This document shows positions 9,235-18,711 of a DNA stretch of 64,000 nt, piece after piece; position 1 is the stretch's first letter; each line of letters starts with the position of its first letter. Origin of the DNA: Paenibacillaceae bacterium (GTDB taxonomy: Bacteria > Bacillota > Bacilli > Paenibacillales > NBRC-103111). The translations under genes were made by a program, and so were the position numbers. The notes under the pieces are model-generated. The model was not told the DNA's origin and searched no databases. It was given only the letters and a program-made list of their open reading frames with translations. The stretch lies in NCBI GenBank assembly GCA_029256185.1, contig JAQSYI010000022.1:1-64000 (forward strand), in the 5' to 3' direction.

Positions 9235-10917
9235 TTATTTCTGCGCCGCCGCCATCTTGTATATATCCGCCATCAGGATTGCCGACTCCTTGTTCTTGAC
9301 GTACCATTGGGCATAGAAGTCATCCACCTTGGTCCCGCCCGCCTTGTCCCAAGCGGACTTGGCATCGTTCATGAACTGATCCACCGTGTAATTTTTGCCG
9401 CTGACAATGGCCTTGTTGGCTGCATCGAGAATCGTTTTGTTGGCGTTGGTATTAATAGTAGCCAGATCCTGAGGCAGGTTGGGCAGATACGCCTTCTGAG
9501 TCACGCCCACCATGGGAGCGGCCGGATTCATATAGATGCCCTTGGCCATCTTCACGATAGCGGCGAGGGACCTCTCCGTGGGAGTCGGATTCACCTTGTT
9601 CTCCAAGCCGAAGCACTGGCCCACAATCGGCTGGAGCATGTTCATGTCGCGGTTGTAGTCCCGCTCCTTCTTGTTCTTCTCCCCGTCGATGGCCTCCGCG
9701 CAGCCTTGCGGAGTCGGCTTGTAGTGTACGCCCTCCAGACCGAATTCGATGGACTTGGTAAATTTCTCGCTTGCCATAAAATCAATCTGGCGTATGACCG
9801 CCGCCGGGTCCTTCGCTGCTGCGTTCACCATGCCTGTCATTTGGATCGGACTGGAGAGAAGCGGGCTGAATTGTCCGAACTCGGTCTTCGGCAGAGCCAT
9901 GGGAATGACCTCCGCGTCCGGAACGTTCTTCAGCAGCGTCTCATAGGCTTTGGAGTCTGCACCATTGCCGCCGTAAATCCCCAGCTTCCCGGTAATCCAG
10001 GCCTGCTTCTGCTTCTCGCCGTTCTTGTCGGTCACGAAGTCCTTATCCGTTACGCCTGCATCATAGAGATCCTTCTGGAACTGGATGGCCGCCTTGATGC
10101 GGTCCCAGTTATGCACTACCTTGTCATTCTCCAGGATCCACGGAACCTGGTCGGTGCCAAACAGGGTGAAGCCGGTTCCATACATATGATTCAGCACGAT
10201 ACCCGCTACGAAGCTCAAGCCGATGCCTTGGGTGTCCGCCTTGCCGTTGCCGTCCGGGTCCTGGGTGGTGAAGGCTTGGGCTACAGCCATCAGTTCCTCC
10301 GGTGTGGCGGGAACCTTCAGGTTCAGCTTCTTCAGCCAGTCATTGCGGATAAAGAGGTAATGCTGCGGATTGATATCCATCGCGCGGCCCACCAGATACA
10401 GCTTGCCGTCATCCATGGTGCCCGCTTTCTTCAGCGTCGGATATTTGTCCAGCATGGCCTTGTATTCCTTGCTGTTGTTGGCAATCAAGTCATCCAGAGG
10501 CATGAGCTGCTTCTGATTGTACAGCTGGCCTTGGTAAGCAGTATCATACTCGAAGATCAAATCCGGCGCAGAACCCGACGCGAACAGCACGTTAAGCTTC
10601 TGCAGCGATTCGAAGCGGGGCACCGTAACATACTTGACATCGTTAGGCCCATTCTCATTGACCCATTTGGTCCAGCGGTTGTTATCCATCGTCCCCTCCT
10701 CGGCGGGAACTGTACCTCTGTCATACAAGGAAACGGTGATAGAGCCGCGCTTGATGGGAGCGGTACTCGATGTACTGCCTGCGCCTGCGCTTGCCCCAGG
10801 GGTTGCGTCCGCCGCATTGTCCTTGTCCTCCCCGCAGCCTGCGGCCGTAACCGCAAGCGCCACGGCAGCCGCTGCTGCAGCGGCCATTCTCAACCATGCC
10901 TGTGTGCCCATTGTCAA
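9235..10917 (-). CDS. Sugar ABC transporter substrate-binding lipoprotein (LipO-type)
   Basis: Extracellular solute-binding protein, 560 residues from a TTG start. The lipobox VTAAGC gives lipidation at Cys28 and a membrane-tethered mature protein. The helix-rich binding-protein fold includes the calcium-loop-like DPDGNGKADT found in this family and the FIRNDWLKKL region. GGGAGG is 6 bases before the TTG (10917) and 12 before the ATG at 10911, so the TTG is preferred, though the ATG is possible. It follows the two permease genes in the order permease B, permease C, binding protein. Its cargo is probably an oligosaccharide released by the secreted enzymes of this locus. Confidence 0.9.
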   Translation of the reverse strand: MTMGTQAWLRMAAAAAAAVALAVTAAGCGEDKDNAADATPGASAGAGSTSSTAPIKRGSITVSLYDRGTVPAEEGTMDNNRWTKWVNENGPNDVKYVTVPRFESLQKLNVLFASGSAPDLIFEYDTAYQGQLYNQKQLMPLDDLIANNSKEYKAMLDKYPTLKKAGTMDDGKLYLVGRAMDINPQHYLFIRNDWLKKLNLKVPATPEELMAVAQAFTTQDPDGNGKADTQGIGLSFVAGIVLNHMYGTGFTLFGTDQVPWILENDKVVHNWDRIKAAIQFQKDLYDAGVTDKDFVTDKNGEKQKQAWITGKLGIYGGNGADSKAYETLLKNVPDAEVIPMALPKTEFGQFSPLLSSPIQMTGMVNAAAKDPAAVIRQIDFMASEKFTKSIEFGLEGVHYKPTPQGCAEAIDGEKNKKERDYNRDMNMLQPIVGQCFGLENKVNPTPTERSLAAIVKMAKGIYMNPAAPMVGVTQKAYLPNLPQDLATINTNANKTILDAANKAIVSGKNYTVDQFMNDAKSAWDKAGGTKVDDFYAQWYVKNKESAILMADIYKMAAAQK

Positions 10918-10984
10918 AAAAGACCTCCCTTATTATCTTATGAGTGTACTCCAACTGCCCGGGTTTCACTATCCTTCACAATCC

Positions 10985-11860
10985 TTAGCCCTTAATCGCT
11001 CCGATCATCACCCCTTTGACAAAGTATCGCTGCAGCATGGGATATACAATCAGCATCGGGATCACCATCACCATGATGCCCGCCGCCTTGATGCCTTCCG
11101 GCGTAATGTTGCTGACTTCCTCCTGGTTCATGGTGTTCAGGTCCTGAAGCACGGACTGGCTCTTGATCATCTGCTGGATCAGCACGGTCATATTGAATTT
11201 CTCGGCGCTGTTCATGTAGATGAGCACGTTAAAGAATGCGTTCCAGTAGCTTACTCCGTAGAACAGGGCGATGGTGGCGATCATGGGAATGGAGAGGGGA
11301 AGCATAATGCGCAGCAGCACCCGCCACTCGCCTGCTCCGTCTATCCGGGCCGCCTCTACCAGCTCATCGGGAATATTCTCGAAGAAGGAGCGCATAATCA
11401 GCATGTTGTACGTGCTGACCAGAGCAGGAAGCCACAAGGCTCCATAAGAATCCACCAGCCCCAACTGCTTGATCACCAGATAGGTGGGAATCAGTCCGCC
11501 GTTGAACAGCATGGTGAACACAATGGCCAGAGTCAGGGAGCGGCGTCCGTAGAACCAGCTTCTGGACAAGGGATACGCGGCGAAAACCGTAAATGCCATG
11601 CTAAGCGCAACGCCGACAACCGTGATCTCCACATTGTTGAAGAAGGCATTGACAATCGGTGTTCCATCGAACAGCAGCCGGTATGACTCCAAGGTCGCAT
11701 CCACCGGCCAGAAGGCGACGAAGCCGGACATGACCGCGTCCTTGCCGCTTAAGGAAATGGCCGCAAGATTAAGCAGAGGCAGCAAGCAGATCAGGCCCGC
11801 CAGCAGCAGCAGCATATAATTAACGGTATAAAACACTTTTTCTCCCCATGAATATTTCAT
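10985..11860 (-). CDS. Carbohydrate ABC transporter permease, LplC/YtcP type
   Basis: A 291-residue inner-membrane permease with six predicted membrane segments, beginning FYTVNYMLLLLAGLICLLPL. The cytoplasmic coupling (EAA) loop reads EAARIDGAGEWRVLLRIMLP, and the C-terminus YFVKGVMIGAIKG is typical of the YtcP/LplC group. The start is the ATG at 11860, with GGAGG 5 bases upstream; an in-frame GTG at 11872 lies on the ribosome site itself. It begins 12 bases after its partner permease. No ATP-binding gene accompanies it, as is usual for this family, which shares a multitask ATPase such as MsmX. Confidence 0.93.
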   Translation of the reverse strand: MKYSWGEKVFYTVNYMLLLLAGLICLLPLLNLAAISLSGKDAVMSGFVAFWPVDATLESYRLLFDGTPIVNAFFNNVEITVVGVALSMAFTVFAAYPLSRSWFYGRRSLTLAIVFTMLFNGGLIPTYLVIKQLGLVDSYGALWLPALVSTYNMLIMRSFFENIPDELVEAARIDGAGEWRVLLRIMLPLSIPMIATIALFYGVSYWNAFFNVLIYMNSAEKFNMTVLIQQMIKSQSVLQDLNTMNQEEVSNITPEGIKAAGIMVMVIPMLIVYPMLQRYFVKGVMIGAIKG

Positions 11861-11872
11861 AGCATCCTCCAC

Positions 11873-12847
11873 CTACCACAATGACTTGTTGAAGCGCTTG
11901 GCAATGGCATTCGTCAGCATCACCATCGTGAACGCCACCAGGGATTCGAACAATCCGAGCGCGGTGGTCAGGCTGAATTGGCCGCCCTGCAGACCAATCT
12001 GATAAATATAGGTGCTGATTACCTCGGAGATGTTGGATACAATGGGATTCTGCAGCACATAAATCTGGTCGAAGCCCACCTCCATCACACGTCCCATGGC
12101 GAGAATCAGCATGATTACGATGGTGGGGCTCAGACCGGGCAGCGTTACATGGCGCATCTGCTTGAATTTGCCCGCTCCGTCCATGCTGGCCGCTTCATAC
12201 AAGCTGGGGTCGATGGTGGTCAACGCCGCCAGATAGATGATGGCGTTGAACCCGGCATCCTTCCAGATGGCAGAGCCCAGGAACAGGGAGATCCACGAGA
12301 ATTCATGGAACAAAAAAGCAAAGGGCTCGCTTCCCGTCAGCCTGCCCAGCACATTGTTGATTACTCCGCCCTGAGCGAACAGGGTGATCACAATACCTCC
12401 GACAATAACCCATGAGAAGAAGTGGGGCAGATACACCAGCGTCTGCACAATCTTCTTGAACCACAGCTTGCGCACCTCATTGAGCATAATGGCCAGGGCA
12501 ATCGGGAACGGAAAGCTGATGAACACCGATAACAGGCTGAGCATCAGGGTGTTGCGGATGATCTGGACGGACTGGGCCTGCGTGAACAGATTGCGGAAGT
12601 TTTCGAAGCCGACCCAGGGGCTGCCCAGGATGCCGTCGTGAAAATTGTAATTTTTGAAGGCAATGACCAAGCCCATCATCGGTGTGTACTTAAAGATCAG
12701 ATAAAACGCCACTACGGGAACGAACATGATCCATAAGGGAATATTATGCTGGAACCGTTGGCTTTCCCAGAAAGGATGCTTTCTCGTAATCACCGCCGGG
12801 TTGGCGGCTGTTCCTTCCCCGGAGCCGTTTAACGAGTCGAGCTTCAT
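11873..12847 (-). CDS. Carbohydrate ABC transporter permease, LplB type
   Basis: A 324-residue membrane protein of the LplB/MalF-like group with the conserved YTPMMGLVIAFKNYN segment, the coupling loop EAASMDGAGKFKQMRHVTLP and the C-terminus NAIAKRFNKSLW. AGGAGGT lies 6 bases before the ATG. It is the first gene of the leftmost operon, downstream of a membrane AraC regulator that ends in its own terminator, so the operon promoter must lie within 12,848-13,690. It pairs with the next permease to form the transmembrane channel. Confidence 0.93.
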   Translation of the reverse strand: MKLDSLNGSGEGTAANPAVITRKHPFWESQRFQHNIPLWIMFVPVVAFYLIFKYTPMMGLVIAFKNYNFHDGILGSPWVGFENFRNLFTQAQSVQIIRNTLMLSLLSVFISFPFPIALAIMLNEVRKLWFKKIVQTLVYLPHFFSWVIVGGIVITLFAQGGVINNVLGRLTGSEPFAFLFHEFSWISLFLGSAIWKDAGFNAIIYLAALTTIDPSLYEAASMDGAGKFKQMRHVTLPGLSPTIVIMLILAMGRVMEVGFDQIYVLQNPIVSNISEVISTYIYQIGLQGGQFSLTTALGLFESLVAFTMVMLTNAIAKRFNKSLW

Positions 12848-13106
12848 GCGGGCACCTCCTACGTCTTAGTTGCTGCGCGGAAAATTAGCGTTGCATTATT
12901 TCGCCGCAGTCTCTAAATATGTTTGCATATGCTTGTGTTCTTGCGCTCGCCCCATCAGGCTGAAGCATCAGGACCGGTACCGCCCTTACCACAACCCCAA
13001 CATACGGGAGAACACCGAAGAACGGCAATATTCAATTTTCCCGTATATCGGATTGGCCGGGGACGACTTGCCGCCGAATTCTCGTATATCCAAGACGGGC
13101 TGCTGT

Positions 13107-13215
13107 GACCGGCACTTCATTGTGGCATATCCGATAAAGTCTGCGGCGACCGGCGCTTCAACCCCGCATGTTCGAGAAAGTCTGTCGAAACAGCCGGTTC
13201 ATTATGGCATATCCC
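13107..13215. repeat. Three imperfect direct repeats, 41-44 bp period
   Basis: Units start near 13,107, 13,148 and 13,192. They share CCGG..TTCA....GGCATATCC and, in the first two, AAAGTCTG. The third unit is truncated. Function unknown. Confidence 0.55.
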
Positions 13216-13400
13216 GCAGCAGCCGGACGGCAAGGTTCCGCAACAGAATAATTTGGTGGAAGAACACCGCCAGGTCCTTGTTGGATTTCTGAAGGAGCAA
13301 CGTTCCTCCTCGCGAGCCTCTCCCCCCTAACGGCAATGAAGCTGACGATCAACTGAACTAACTCAGCTAGCATTTTGATAGGGACGCTTAGCGCTGGAAT

Positions 13401-13530
13401 GGCCACTCTGTATGAAATTTCGCATACAATGGGCCAGTTCTGCGCCTCGCAGGGCCATTCTGTACGAAATTTCGCATACAATCGCCTACCTCTGCTCCTG
13501 GCAGAGCCACTCCGCACGAAATTTCGGCTA
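13401..13530. repeat. 52-bp tandem repeat with palindromic core, three copies
   Basis: Copies begin at 13,401, 13,453 and 13,505, exactly 52 bp apart, each starting (G/A)(G/A)CCA(C/T)TC and carrying a near-palindrome around GAAATTTCG (the first two read TGTAYGAAATTTCGCATACA). The sequence between the cores is itself similar, so this is a true tandem repeat and not a CRISPR. It may bind a dimeric protein or fold as RNA hairpins. Confidence 0.75.
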
Positions 13531-13690
13531 CATCCCCAAGCAAGGCCTGTTGCTTTACGACTCTCTTCATTGCAACGGCTTGTATGGTGCAAGCTGCGGC
13601 GTGTGGGCTTCTCCTAAGCGCAAGCGTCCCCCTTTTTCCGGTATACCGCCGAGCTCCCCTCCCTCTCCCGGTATTTTGGTCTTGCTGCCA

Positions 13691-13729
13691 TAAAAAAAAG
13701 CGCCCACGGCTTATTCCCGTAAGGCGCTC
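13691..13729 (-). terminator. Rho-independent terminator of AraC regulator gene
   Basis: AGCGCC pairs with GGCGCT around an 18-base loop, followed on the minus strand by eight U. It begins 6 bases past the regulator stop codon and separates the regulator from the transport operon. Confidence 0.9.
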
Positions 13730-13734
13730 CTTGC

Positions 13735-16011
13735 TTACCCTTGCCCGTTGCCGACACGTCCCTCCCGCTCCTTCCGGTAATCCCCGGGAGTCGTGCCGAC
13801 AGTTTTCTTGAATACGCGAATGAAGGACATGGGATACAGGTATCCCACCATCTCTGCTATCCTCTGGACGGAATCCTGGGAGGTCTCCAGCAATTCCTTG
13901 GCAAGCTCAATCCGCAGTCTGGTCAGATAGTCCACGAATTTCTCGCCGAACTCTTCCTTGAAGATCCGGCTTAATGTCTTCAGATTAATGTCGAAGGCTT
14001 CGCTGATTTGGGTCAGGGAAAGATCGGGATCGCGGAAATGCTCGGCGATATATTGCCTTACCAGAGCTGCCTGTGAATACTGCTCCCGGTTGGAGCGCAG
14101 CCCCTGAAGCTGCCGGAATGCCTCCTGCAACGGCTTCAACAAAGCTTGCTTGGTCTCCTCAATCCATTCATGCTGCTCATGCACAGCCTGAAGCTGCTCC
14201 AGCCCGCACTGCCTCCACGCTTGCTGCAGCTCCTGCGGAGCCTCCTGCATTTCCCTGACAATCTGCGTCTTGAATACCTGGACAATCCGGGCCATCTCTT
14301 CCTTGCCGTACTCACCCGAAGCCATGGAGTCGAAGGCGCGGTTGAAGCGTTCCTCCCAATCGGGATTGCCCAGACGGAACAGTTGGGCCGTCTCCTTCAA
14401 TTCGTGAAGAAGCGTATCCATCCTGATTCCGTTATCCGGGGAATGATGCCCATCATAGAGGTAGACCCGGTTGGGCCCCGCAGAAAGCTTCCTGTTCAGC
14501 GCCTCAGCCGCCTGCTCATAGGAGGAGGACATCCCGCCTGCATGACGGATTTGCCGGCCGAAACCAAAGGTGACGGTGAATTTCAGATATTGCTCCACCC
14601 ATAACCGGGCACTCTCGGCCATGGAAAGCAGCCTGTTCTGAAAGGCCTGATCCTCGTCCTGCCCAGCTCCATCGTGTCCTCTCCAATAAAGCAGGCCCAG
14701 ACGGTTGGGGGCAATCCATTCCGTCCACAGCATCTCGTCTGAATCTGCGGCAATTTCCTGTATGGCGCTGCGGACAGTGAATTTGAACAAGGACTGATCC
14801 TTCGCATTGTATTCGGCGGAGAACGCCTCGTAATAATCCATCTCCACGATGCCCACCACAGCCCGGTCAAAAGAAAAAGCAATTCCCAATTTTCCCGCTT
14901 CTTCATTTAATTGGCCGCGGGACAGCACTTGGGTTCCCTCCAGCATTTCCTTAAAAAAGTGCATCCGCTTGTACAGAAGTCCCTCTGCCTGCTGCTGCTC
15001 GAAATTATTCGTTCCATCGATCAGGCTCTCCAGCGCATGATCAATGAAGGCGAAGTCATCATCCTCTTCCGTCCGCTTCAACAAGCTGTTCTTGCGCTGG
15101 CCGAAGGTCTGCACCCGGTTCAGCAGCTGCTCCAGCGGGCGGTAATGCCTGTGACTGACATAAGTCATGGCCACGATTCCTCCCACTACCGCCACTAACC
15201 CCAACACAAACCAGACATAGGTAAAGGAGGACAACAAGGGAATCCATGTCCCCTTGTCCAAACCCATGCTTAGCTGAAATCCGGAATAGGGGGATATAAC
15301 GTGGATGTCGTTCAGCTCCCCGCCTGTCCCGCAGGGTACCAGCGGCTCGGCGAAGCTGTTGCCCGCGCTATCCGCCAGACATACCTGGGCGCCCCCTTCA
15401 ATCTGCATGTCCCGCACAAGAGCCAGCAGAGAGGCGGAGCGGATGTTGATGACGATCAAGCCCTGCTCGCCGGAATAATACGGAACCCGCTTGGCCAGGG
15501 TTACTACCGACCTGTTTTGGTTATCCCCGGCGAACAGATATAAATTTCTGGTCCCCGTCCACATATAGGGCTTATCCATGCTCATCGCCTGCCGGATGAA
15601 CGCGGTGTCCCCGAATTCCTCCAATTGGGAGGAGAAGGACTGCATCAGCACCTTCCCGTCCTTTTCCCGGTACAGATAGATGGAATCCAGCATGGGCAGC
15701 GGCTCCATGAAATCAAGCATGGCGTTGGTGGTCTGGTAGTAGTCGTAGGTGCCCTCCGGCTCGACGCCGTCAAAATAGTTTATGACCTGCCGGTTCAACA
15801 GCAGTCCCTTGCTGGCCATGGTATCGATATTTTGCAGGGTAGCGTCCACCATCTGCATCACCTGGCTGCCGAATACCCGGTTGGCCTGCACAGTCTGCCG
15901 TCTGGTCGTTTCATTGAGTGTAAGGAAGAACACCAGAATCAGGCAGAATACCACCGCCAGGAAGATAGGCAGATAAGATAGGATCAGACGATACAGCCAT
16001 TTTTTCTGCAT
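13735..16011 (-). CDS. Membrane-anchored AraC-family regulator with extracellular sensor
   Basis: A 758-residue one-component regulator. The first membrane helix (ILSYLPIFLAVVFCLILVF) and a second (about residues 265-290, WFVLGLVAVVGGIVAMTYV) enclose an extracellular Cache-like sensor; a HAMP-like linker, a GGDEF-unrelated middle region and a C-terminal pair of AraC helix-turn-helices follow (LTQISEAFDINLKTLSRIFK; MSFIRVFKKTVGTTPGDYRK). The ATG at 16011 is preferred over the more upstream frame extension because AGGAG lies before it and the membrane helix starts at once. It probably senses an external sugar and activates the adjacent transporter and enzyme operon. Two similar regulators occur at 29.1 and 43.9 kb. 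Confidence 0.88.
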   Translation of the reverse strand: MQKKWLYRLILSYLPIFLAVVFCLILVFFLTLNETTRRQTVQANRVFGSQVMQMVDATLQNIDTMASKGLLLNRQVINYFDGVEPEGTYDYYQTTNAMLDFMEPLPMLDSIYLYREKDGKVLMQSFSSQLEEFGDTAFIRQAMSMDKPYMWTGTRNLYLFAGDNQNRSVVTLAKRVPYYSGEQGLIVINIRSASLLALVRDMQIEGGAQVCLADSAGNSFAEPLVPCGTGGELNDIHVISPYSGFQLSMGLDKGTWIPLLSSFTYVWFVLGLVAVVGGIVAMTYVSHRHYRPLEQLLNRVQTFGQRKNSLLKRTEEDDDFAFIDHALESLIDGTNNFEQQQAEGLLYKRMHFFKEMLEGTQVLSRGQLNEEAGKLGIAFSFDRAVVGIVEMDYYEAFSAEYNAKDQSLFKFTVRSAIQEIAADSDEMLWTEWIAPNRLGLLYWRGHDGAGQDEDQAFQNRLLSMAESARLWVEQYLKFTVTFGFGRQIRHAGGMSSSYEQAAEALNRKLSAGPNRVYLYDGHHSPDNGIRMDTLLHELKETAQLFRLGNPDWEERFNRAFDSMASGEYGKEEMARIVQVFKTQIVREMQEAPQELQQAWRQCGLEQLQAVHEQHEWIEETKQALLKPLQEAFRQLQGLRSNREQYSQAALVRQYIAEHFRDPDLSLTQISEAFDINLKTLSRIFKEEFGEKFVDYLTRLRIELAKELLETSQDSVQRIAEMVGYLYPMSFIRVFKKTVGTTPGDYRKEREGRVGNGQG

Positions 16012-16125
16012 GCTGCTATTCTCTCCTGTCGGAAGGACATATACTGATCCCCAACATTTTATCCTATATGGAGTCAAAAGAACATATTCACGTTTCTTGT
16101 TAATCGGCTGCATTGCCGCTATGTT

Positions 16126-16162
16126 GAAAAAGGCCAGCCACGGAATAACCCGAGGCTGGCCC
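16126..16162 (-). terminator. Terminator downstream of the exporter operon
   Basis: The perfect stem GGCCAGCC / GGCTGGCC with a 14-base loop is followed by a U-run on the minus strand; the plus side is also T-rich, so it may work both ways. It lies about 100 bases after the DUF4340 gene. Confidence 0.85.
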
Positions 16163-16260
16163 TTTCTTTATACTCTAGGGAGGCACCTTTGCGGAATCCG
16201 CTGCTGGCCCACCTTGGCAGCGCCAGTGAATTCCAGCAGCAGATGCACCCCGCCCCGCTG

Positions 16261-17226
16261 CTACGGCGCAGCCGGGCTGGCGCCAGCCTCCGGAGACGGT
16301 TCAGGCTCAGGTTCAGCCGTCAGCAGCTCCTGCAGGCCATCGGCGATAGCCTGGATATCCGTGGCACCCACGGCAAAGGCCCAGGCTCCGTCGTCCTTGG
16401 CGATCCGCACCAGCTGATTGTCCAACCGCCCTGCATAATTCACAGCTGTACCGTCGTTATGCTTGACAACAAGTGTGAACTCCGCGGCCGTCCAATCGAG
16501 TTCCTCTCTGGCCCGTGGCAGCCGGTCCGTGGCGAGGAAGGTCAGCTGGTCGAGAACGCCGCTGCCTTCTTCCGGCTTCAGCTCCTTGTCCCCCAGCTTC
16601 CAGGCGGATTCATACGCCTTCTTGGCGGGATCGCTCTTCACCAGGGACCAGCTCTGGCCTTGCCAGGTGAACCCGATTTCGCTTACTTTATCGTAGTCCA
16701 GCTGCAGCACCGTTTTGTCGAGGAAATCCTCATCGGTTTTCATAACCCCGCTGAGCAGAGTATCATCCATCTCATACACCTTATCGTCATCCGCGGTTTT
16801 CACATAGGTTGTGCCTGCAACAGGCAGCGGATTGCCGGCCAGAAGCTTCCGCGTGGTCCCGTCGGCAAGCACGGCCTCCACCTCATGCACCGGCTCGGCA
16901 AGGCCGTATTCCGCCAGATCGCCGGGAGCCTCATCGACGGTCCCCTTCACCTGGAGTGCGGCGAATGCTTCCGCCAGACTGTCGGCGCTATACTTTTGCA
17001 CAGGATAAGCCGCGGGCTTCACCATCTCCCAGCCGTCGGCGGTTCGCTTCAGCACGGTCTGCGTCTCCCCGCTGCCCAGTCTGAGCTCCTGCACTTCTGC
17101 GCTTTGCAGCGTGAACAGAACAGGGTCCGTCTTTTCTTCCTCCCGGAAGAAATTCTCGCTCTTCGCGTACATGTAACCGCCGATCAGCACCACGAGCAGA
17201 ATCAGAGTCGGCAGAAACTTCCTCAT
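16261..17226 (-). CDS. DUF4340 domain protein of exporter operon
   Basis: A 321-residue protein with one N-terminal membrane helix (FLPTLILLVVLIGGYMYA) and an extracytoplasmic beta-rich DUF4340 region made of repeated units (e.g. EVQELRLGSGETQTVLKRT, KVSEIGFTWQGQSWSL). The C-terminus is Pro/Glu/Ala-rich. The ATG at 17226 overlaps the stop of the GldG-like gene by four bases (ATGA), with GGAGGAG seven bases upstream. DUF4340 proteins are regularly encoded with GldG-type ABC auxiliary proteins; the molecular role is unknown. It is probably a periplasm-facing partner of the exporter. Confidence 0.88.
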   Translation of the reverse strand: MRKFLPTLILLVVLIGGYMYAKSENFFREEEKTDPVLFTLQSAEVQELRLGSGETQTVLKRTADGWEMVKPAAYPVQKYSADSLAEAFAALQVKGTVDEAPGDLAEYGLAEPVHEVEAVLADGTTRKLLAGNPLPVAGTTYVKTADDDKVYEMDDTLLSGVMKTDEDFLDKTVLQLDYDKVSEIGFTWQGQSWSLVKSDPAKKAYESAWKLGDKELKPEEGSGVLDQLTFLATDRLPRAREELDWTAAEFTLVVKHNDGTAVNYAGRLDNQLVRIAKDDGAWAFAVGATDIQAIADGLQELLTAEPEPEPSPEAGASPAAP

Positions 17227-18623
17227 CCTTTTCTCCTCCTCCACCAGACGATTCCGCCGAAGACCAGGAAGACCAGCGGGTAAACGGCTATGGTTCCCCA
17301 GAAGATCATTTTCTGCTTGGGCAGGGAGATATATACCTCATCGGGGATCATTTCCTCACGTGGGCGGATCGTCACCAGCTCCTTCTGCTCATTGAGCCAG
17401 CCCGCGCTGTTCAACGCAAAATCCCGGTTTCCTTGCTCGGCAATCCAATCATCCCTCAGAAACAACCCATTGCCGATCACTACAGCCTTGGGTGTATTCT
17501 CTGTTGTAGAGATGGCATAGGCCAAATCCAGCGGTCCGCCCAAATCGCCGTCCTTCTTGGCAATGGTGGCTTGAGTGACCTGGGAACTGCCTGTGAAGAG
17601 GGATAAGTCGGTTTTGCCGTAGCCGGCATCTGTTGTATTCAGAATCGCCGAAGCGGTGTAGTCGGCAAAGCCTTCCACTTGGCCTAAGGACATGGCCACA
17701 GGCATCACTACAATGGAGCGCTGCTCGCTTAATTTGTTCACAATGTCATGGTATCCGTACTGCGGTACAATAGCCAGCGGGTCCTGGGACAAGGTTTTGG
17801 ACGATTCCACCACCAGAGCATTCTGGTTCTTGACGCCCACCGCCTCCAGCACCTTGTTCCAGTTCACCCACTTGTCCATATCCTGAGCCAAACCTACCGT
17901 CATATACAGCTTGCCCTTGTTCTTGACAAAATCCACAATCAACTGGGCTTCCTGCTCGCTGATATCCTTCTGGGGAGAGAGGATCAAGAGCGTCTCCGCA
18001 TCCTCGGGAATGGCTGCCTGGGTGAACAGGTTCAGCTCCTTGATTTCCATCCCCTCGTTCTCCAGACCGGTTCTGAACTCGTAGGCATCGCTTAGGGCCA
18101 GCTCATTGTGACCCGTTATGGCATAAGCAATATGCTTGGCACCCGAGGTCAGATCCACCAAGGCTTGGGTGAACTTATTTTCCCCGCTGAAGGTATAGGA
18201 GGTCTGCTCCGAGCCGTAGCCGAACAGCTCCGTGCTGGTAATGCTCTTGGTATTCTCGCCGCTCTCGAACACGATGGTGCCGTAAGAGGCGATGCTGTAC
18301 TTCTGGGCCAGGGTAGGATTCTTCTTCGGGTCCACTTCCTCCCAGGTGAACTTGCCGCTGCGCTTCTGATATTCGTCGAGCATATCCTTAATTTCGGTGT
18401 ATACCACCCCTTGCCCGGATTCGGTGAAGGCAATGGCGTGAACCTCTTGGTCCAGGTTCTTCAGAGTGGTTATGGTTTTATCGGATAACGTAAACTTCTT
18501 GCTGGCGGTCAGATCCCACTGGACTCCCGGAAGAGAATGCAGGAAGATCGTAAGCAGGATAAATATCCCGATGGCCGCCAGAGAAAGCACAGTGGCGTTG
18601 GCGCCTTTGATCCAGTTTTTCAC
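17223..18623 (-). CDS. GldG-family ABC transporter auxiliary protein
   Basis: A 466-residue membrane-anchored protein with an N-terminal helix (VLSLAAIGIFILLTIFLHSL), a large extracytoplasmic ABC_transp_aux/GldG-like domain and a C-terminal helix before a basic tail (IAVYPLVFLVFGGIVWWRRRKG). The motifs DLTASKKFTLSDKTI and ITGHNELAL are typical. The start is a GTG with AGGAGG seven bases upstream. It is the third gene of the ATPase-permease-GldG-DUF4340 operon. In Bacteroidetes GldG belongs to gliding/secretion; in Firmicutes the substrate is unknown. Confidence 0.9.
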   Translation of the reverse strand: MKNWIKGANATVLSLAAIGIFILLTIFLHSLPGVQWDLTASKKFTLSDKTITTLKNLDQEVHAIAFTESGQGVVYTEIKDMLDEYQKRSGKFTWEEVDPKKNPTLAQKYSIASYGTIVFESGENTKSITSTELFGYGSEQTSYTFSGENKFTQALVDLTSGAKHIAYAITGHNELALSDAYEFRTGLENEGMEIKELNLFTQAAIPEDAETLLILSPQKDISEQEAQLIVDFVKNKGKLYMTVGLAQDMDKWVNWNKVLEAVGVKNQNALVVESSKTLSQDPLAIVPQYGYHDIVNKLSEQRSIVVMPVAMSLGQVEGFADYTASAILNTTDAGYGKTDLSLFTGSSQVTQATIAKKDGDLGGPLDLAYAISTTENTPKAVVIGNGLFLRDDWIAEQGNRDFALNSAGWLNEQKELVTIRPREEMIPDEVYISLPKQKMIFWGTIAVYPLVFLVFGGIVWWRRRKG

Positions 18624-18711
18624 GGCTATTCCTCCTGAAAGCTTTGCCTAAGCAAAGCCGGCATCGTAAGCATAAGCTTGGATTTTTCCTCTGCGACAGT
18701 CTTCTGCATCC
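18624..18711 (-). repeat. Intra-operon hairpin leader, degenerate member of the GATGCTTACGAAGC family
   Basis: In the transcribed direction the spacer between the permease and GldG-like genes reads GCTTATGCTTACGATGCC, then a hairpin (CTTTGC-TTAG-GCAAAG), then the AGGAGG of the next gene. The linker matches the TGATGCTTACGAAGCC linker of the arrays at 39.3 and 50.7 kb with two or three changes, and the order linker, hairpin, ribosome site is the same. Confidence 0.5.

Larger units (their letters stand above)
12848..13690. other. Gene-free regulatory stretch ahead of leftmost transport operon
   Basis: No ORF here has a convincing ribosome site or family resemblance. The stretch carries two short tandem-repeat arrays (13,107-13,215 and 13,401-13,530) and must contain the promoter of the operon starting at 12,847. 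I could not pick a convincing -35/-10 pair. Confidence 0.5.

Noticed and set aside
13401..13530. Possible CRISPR array
   Set aside because: The intervening sequences are similar to one another, only three units exist, and no cas genes are present.
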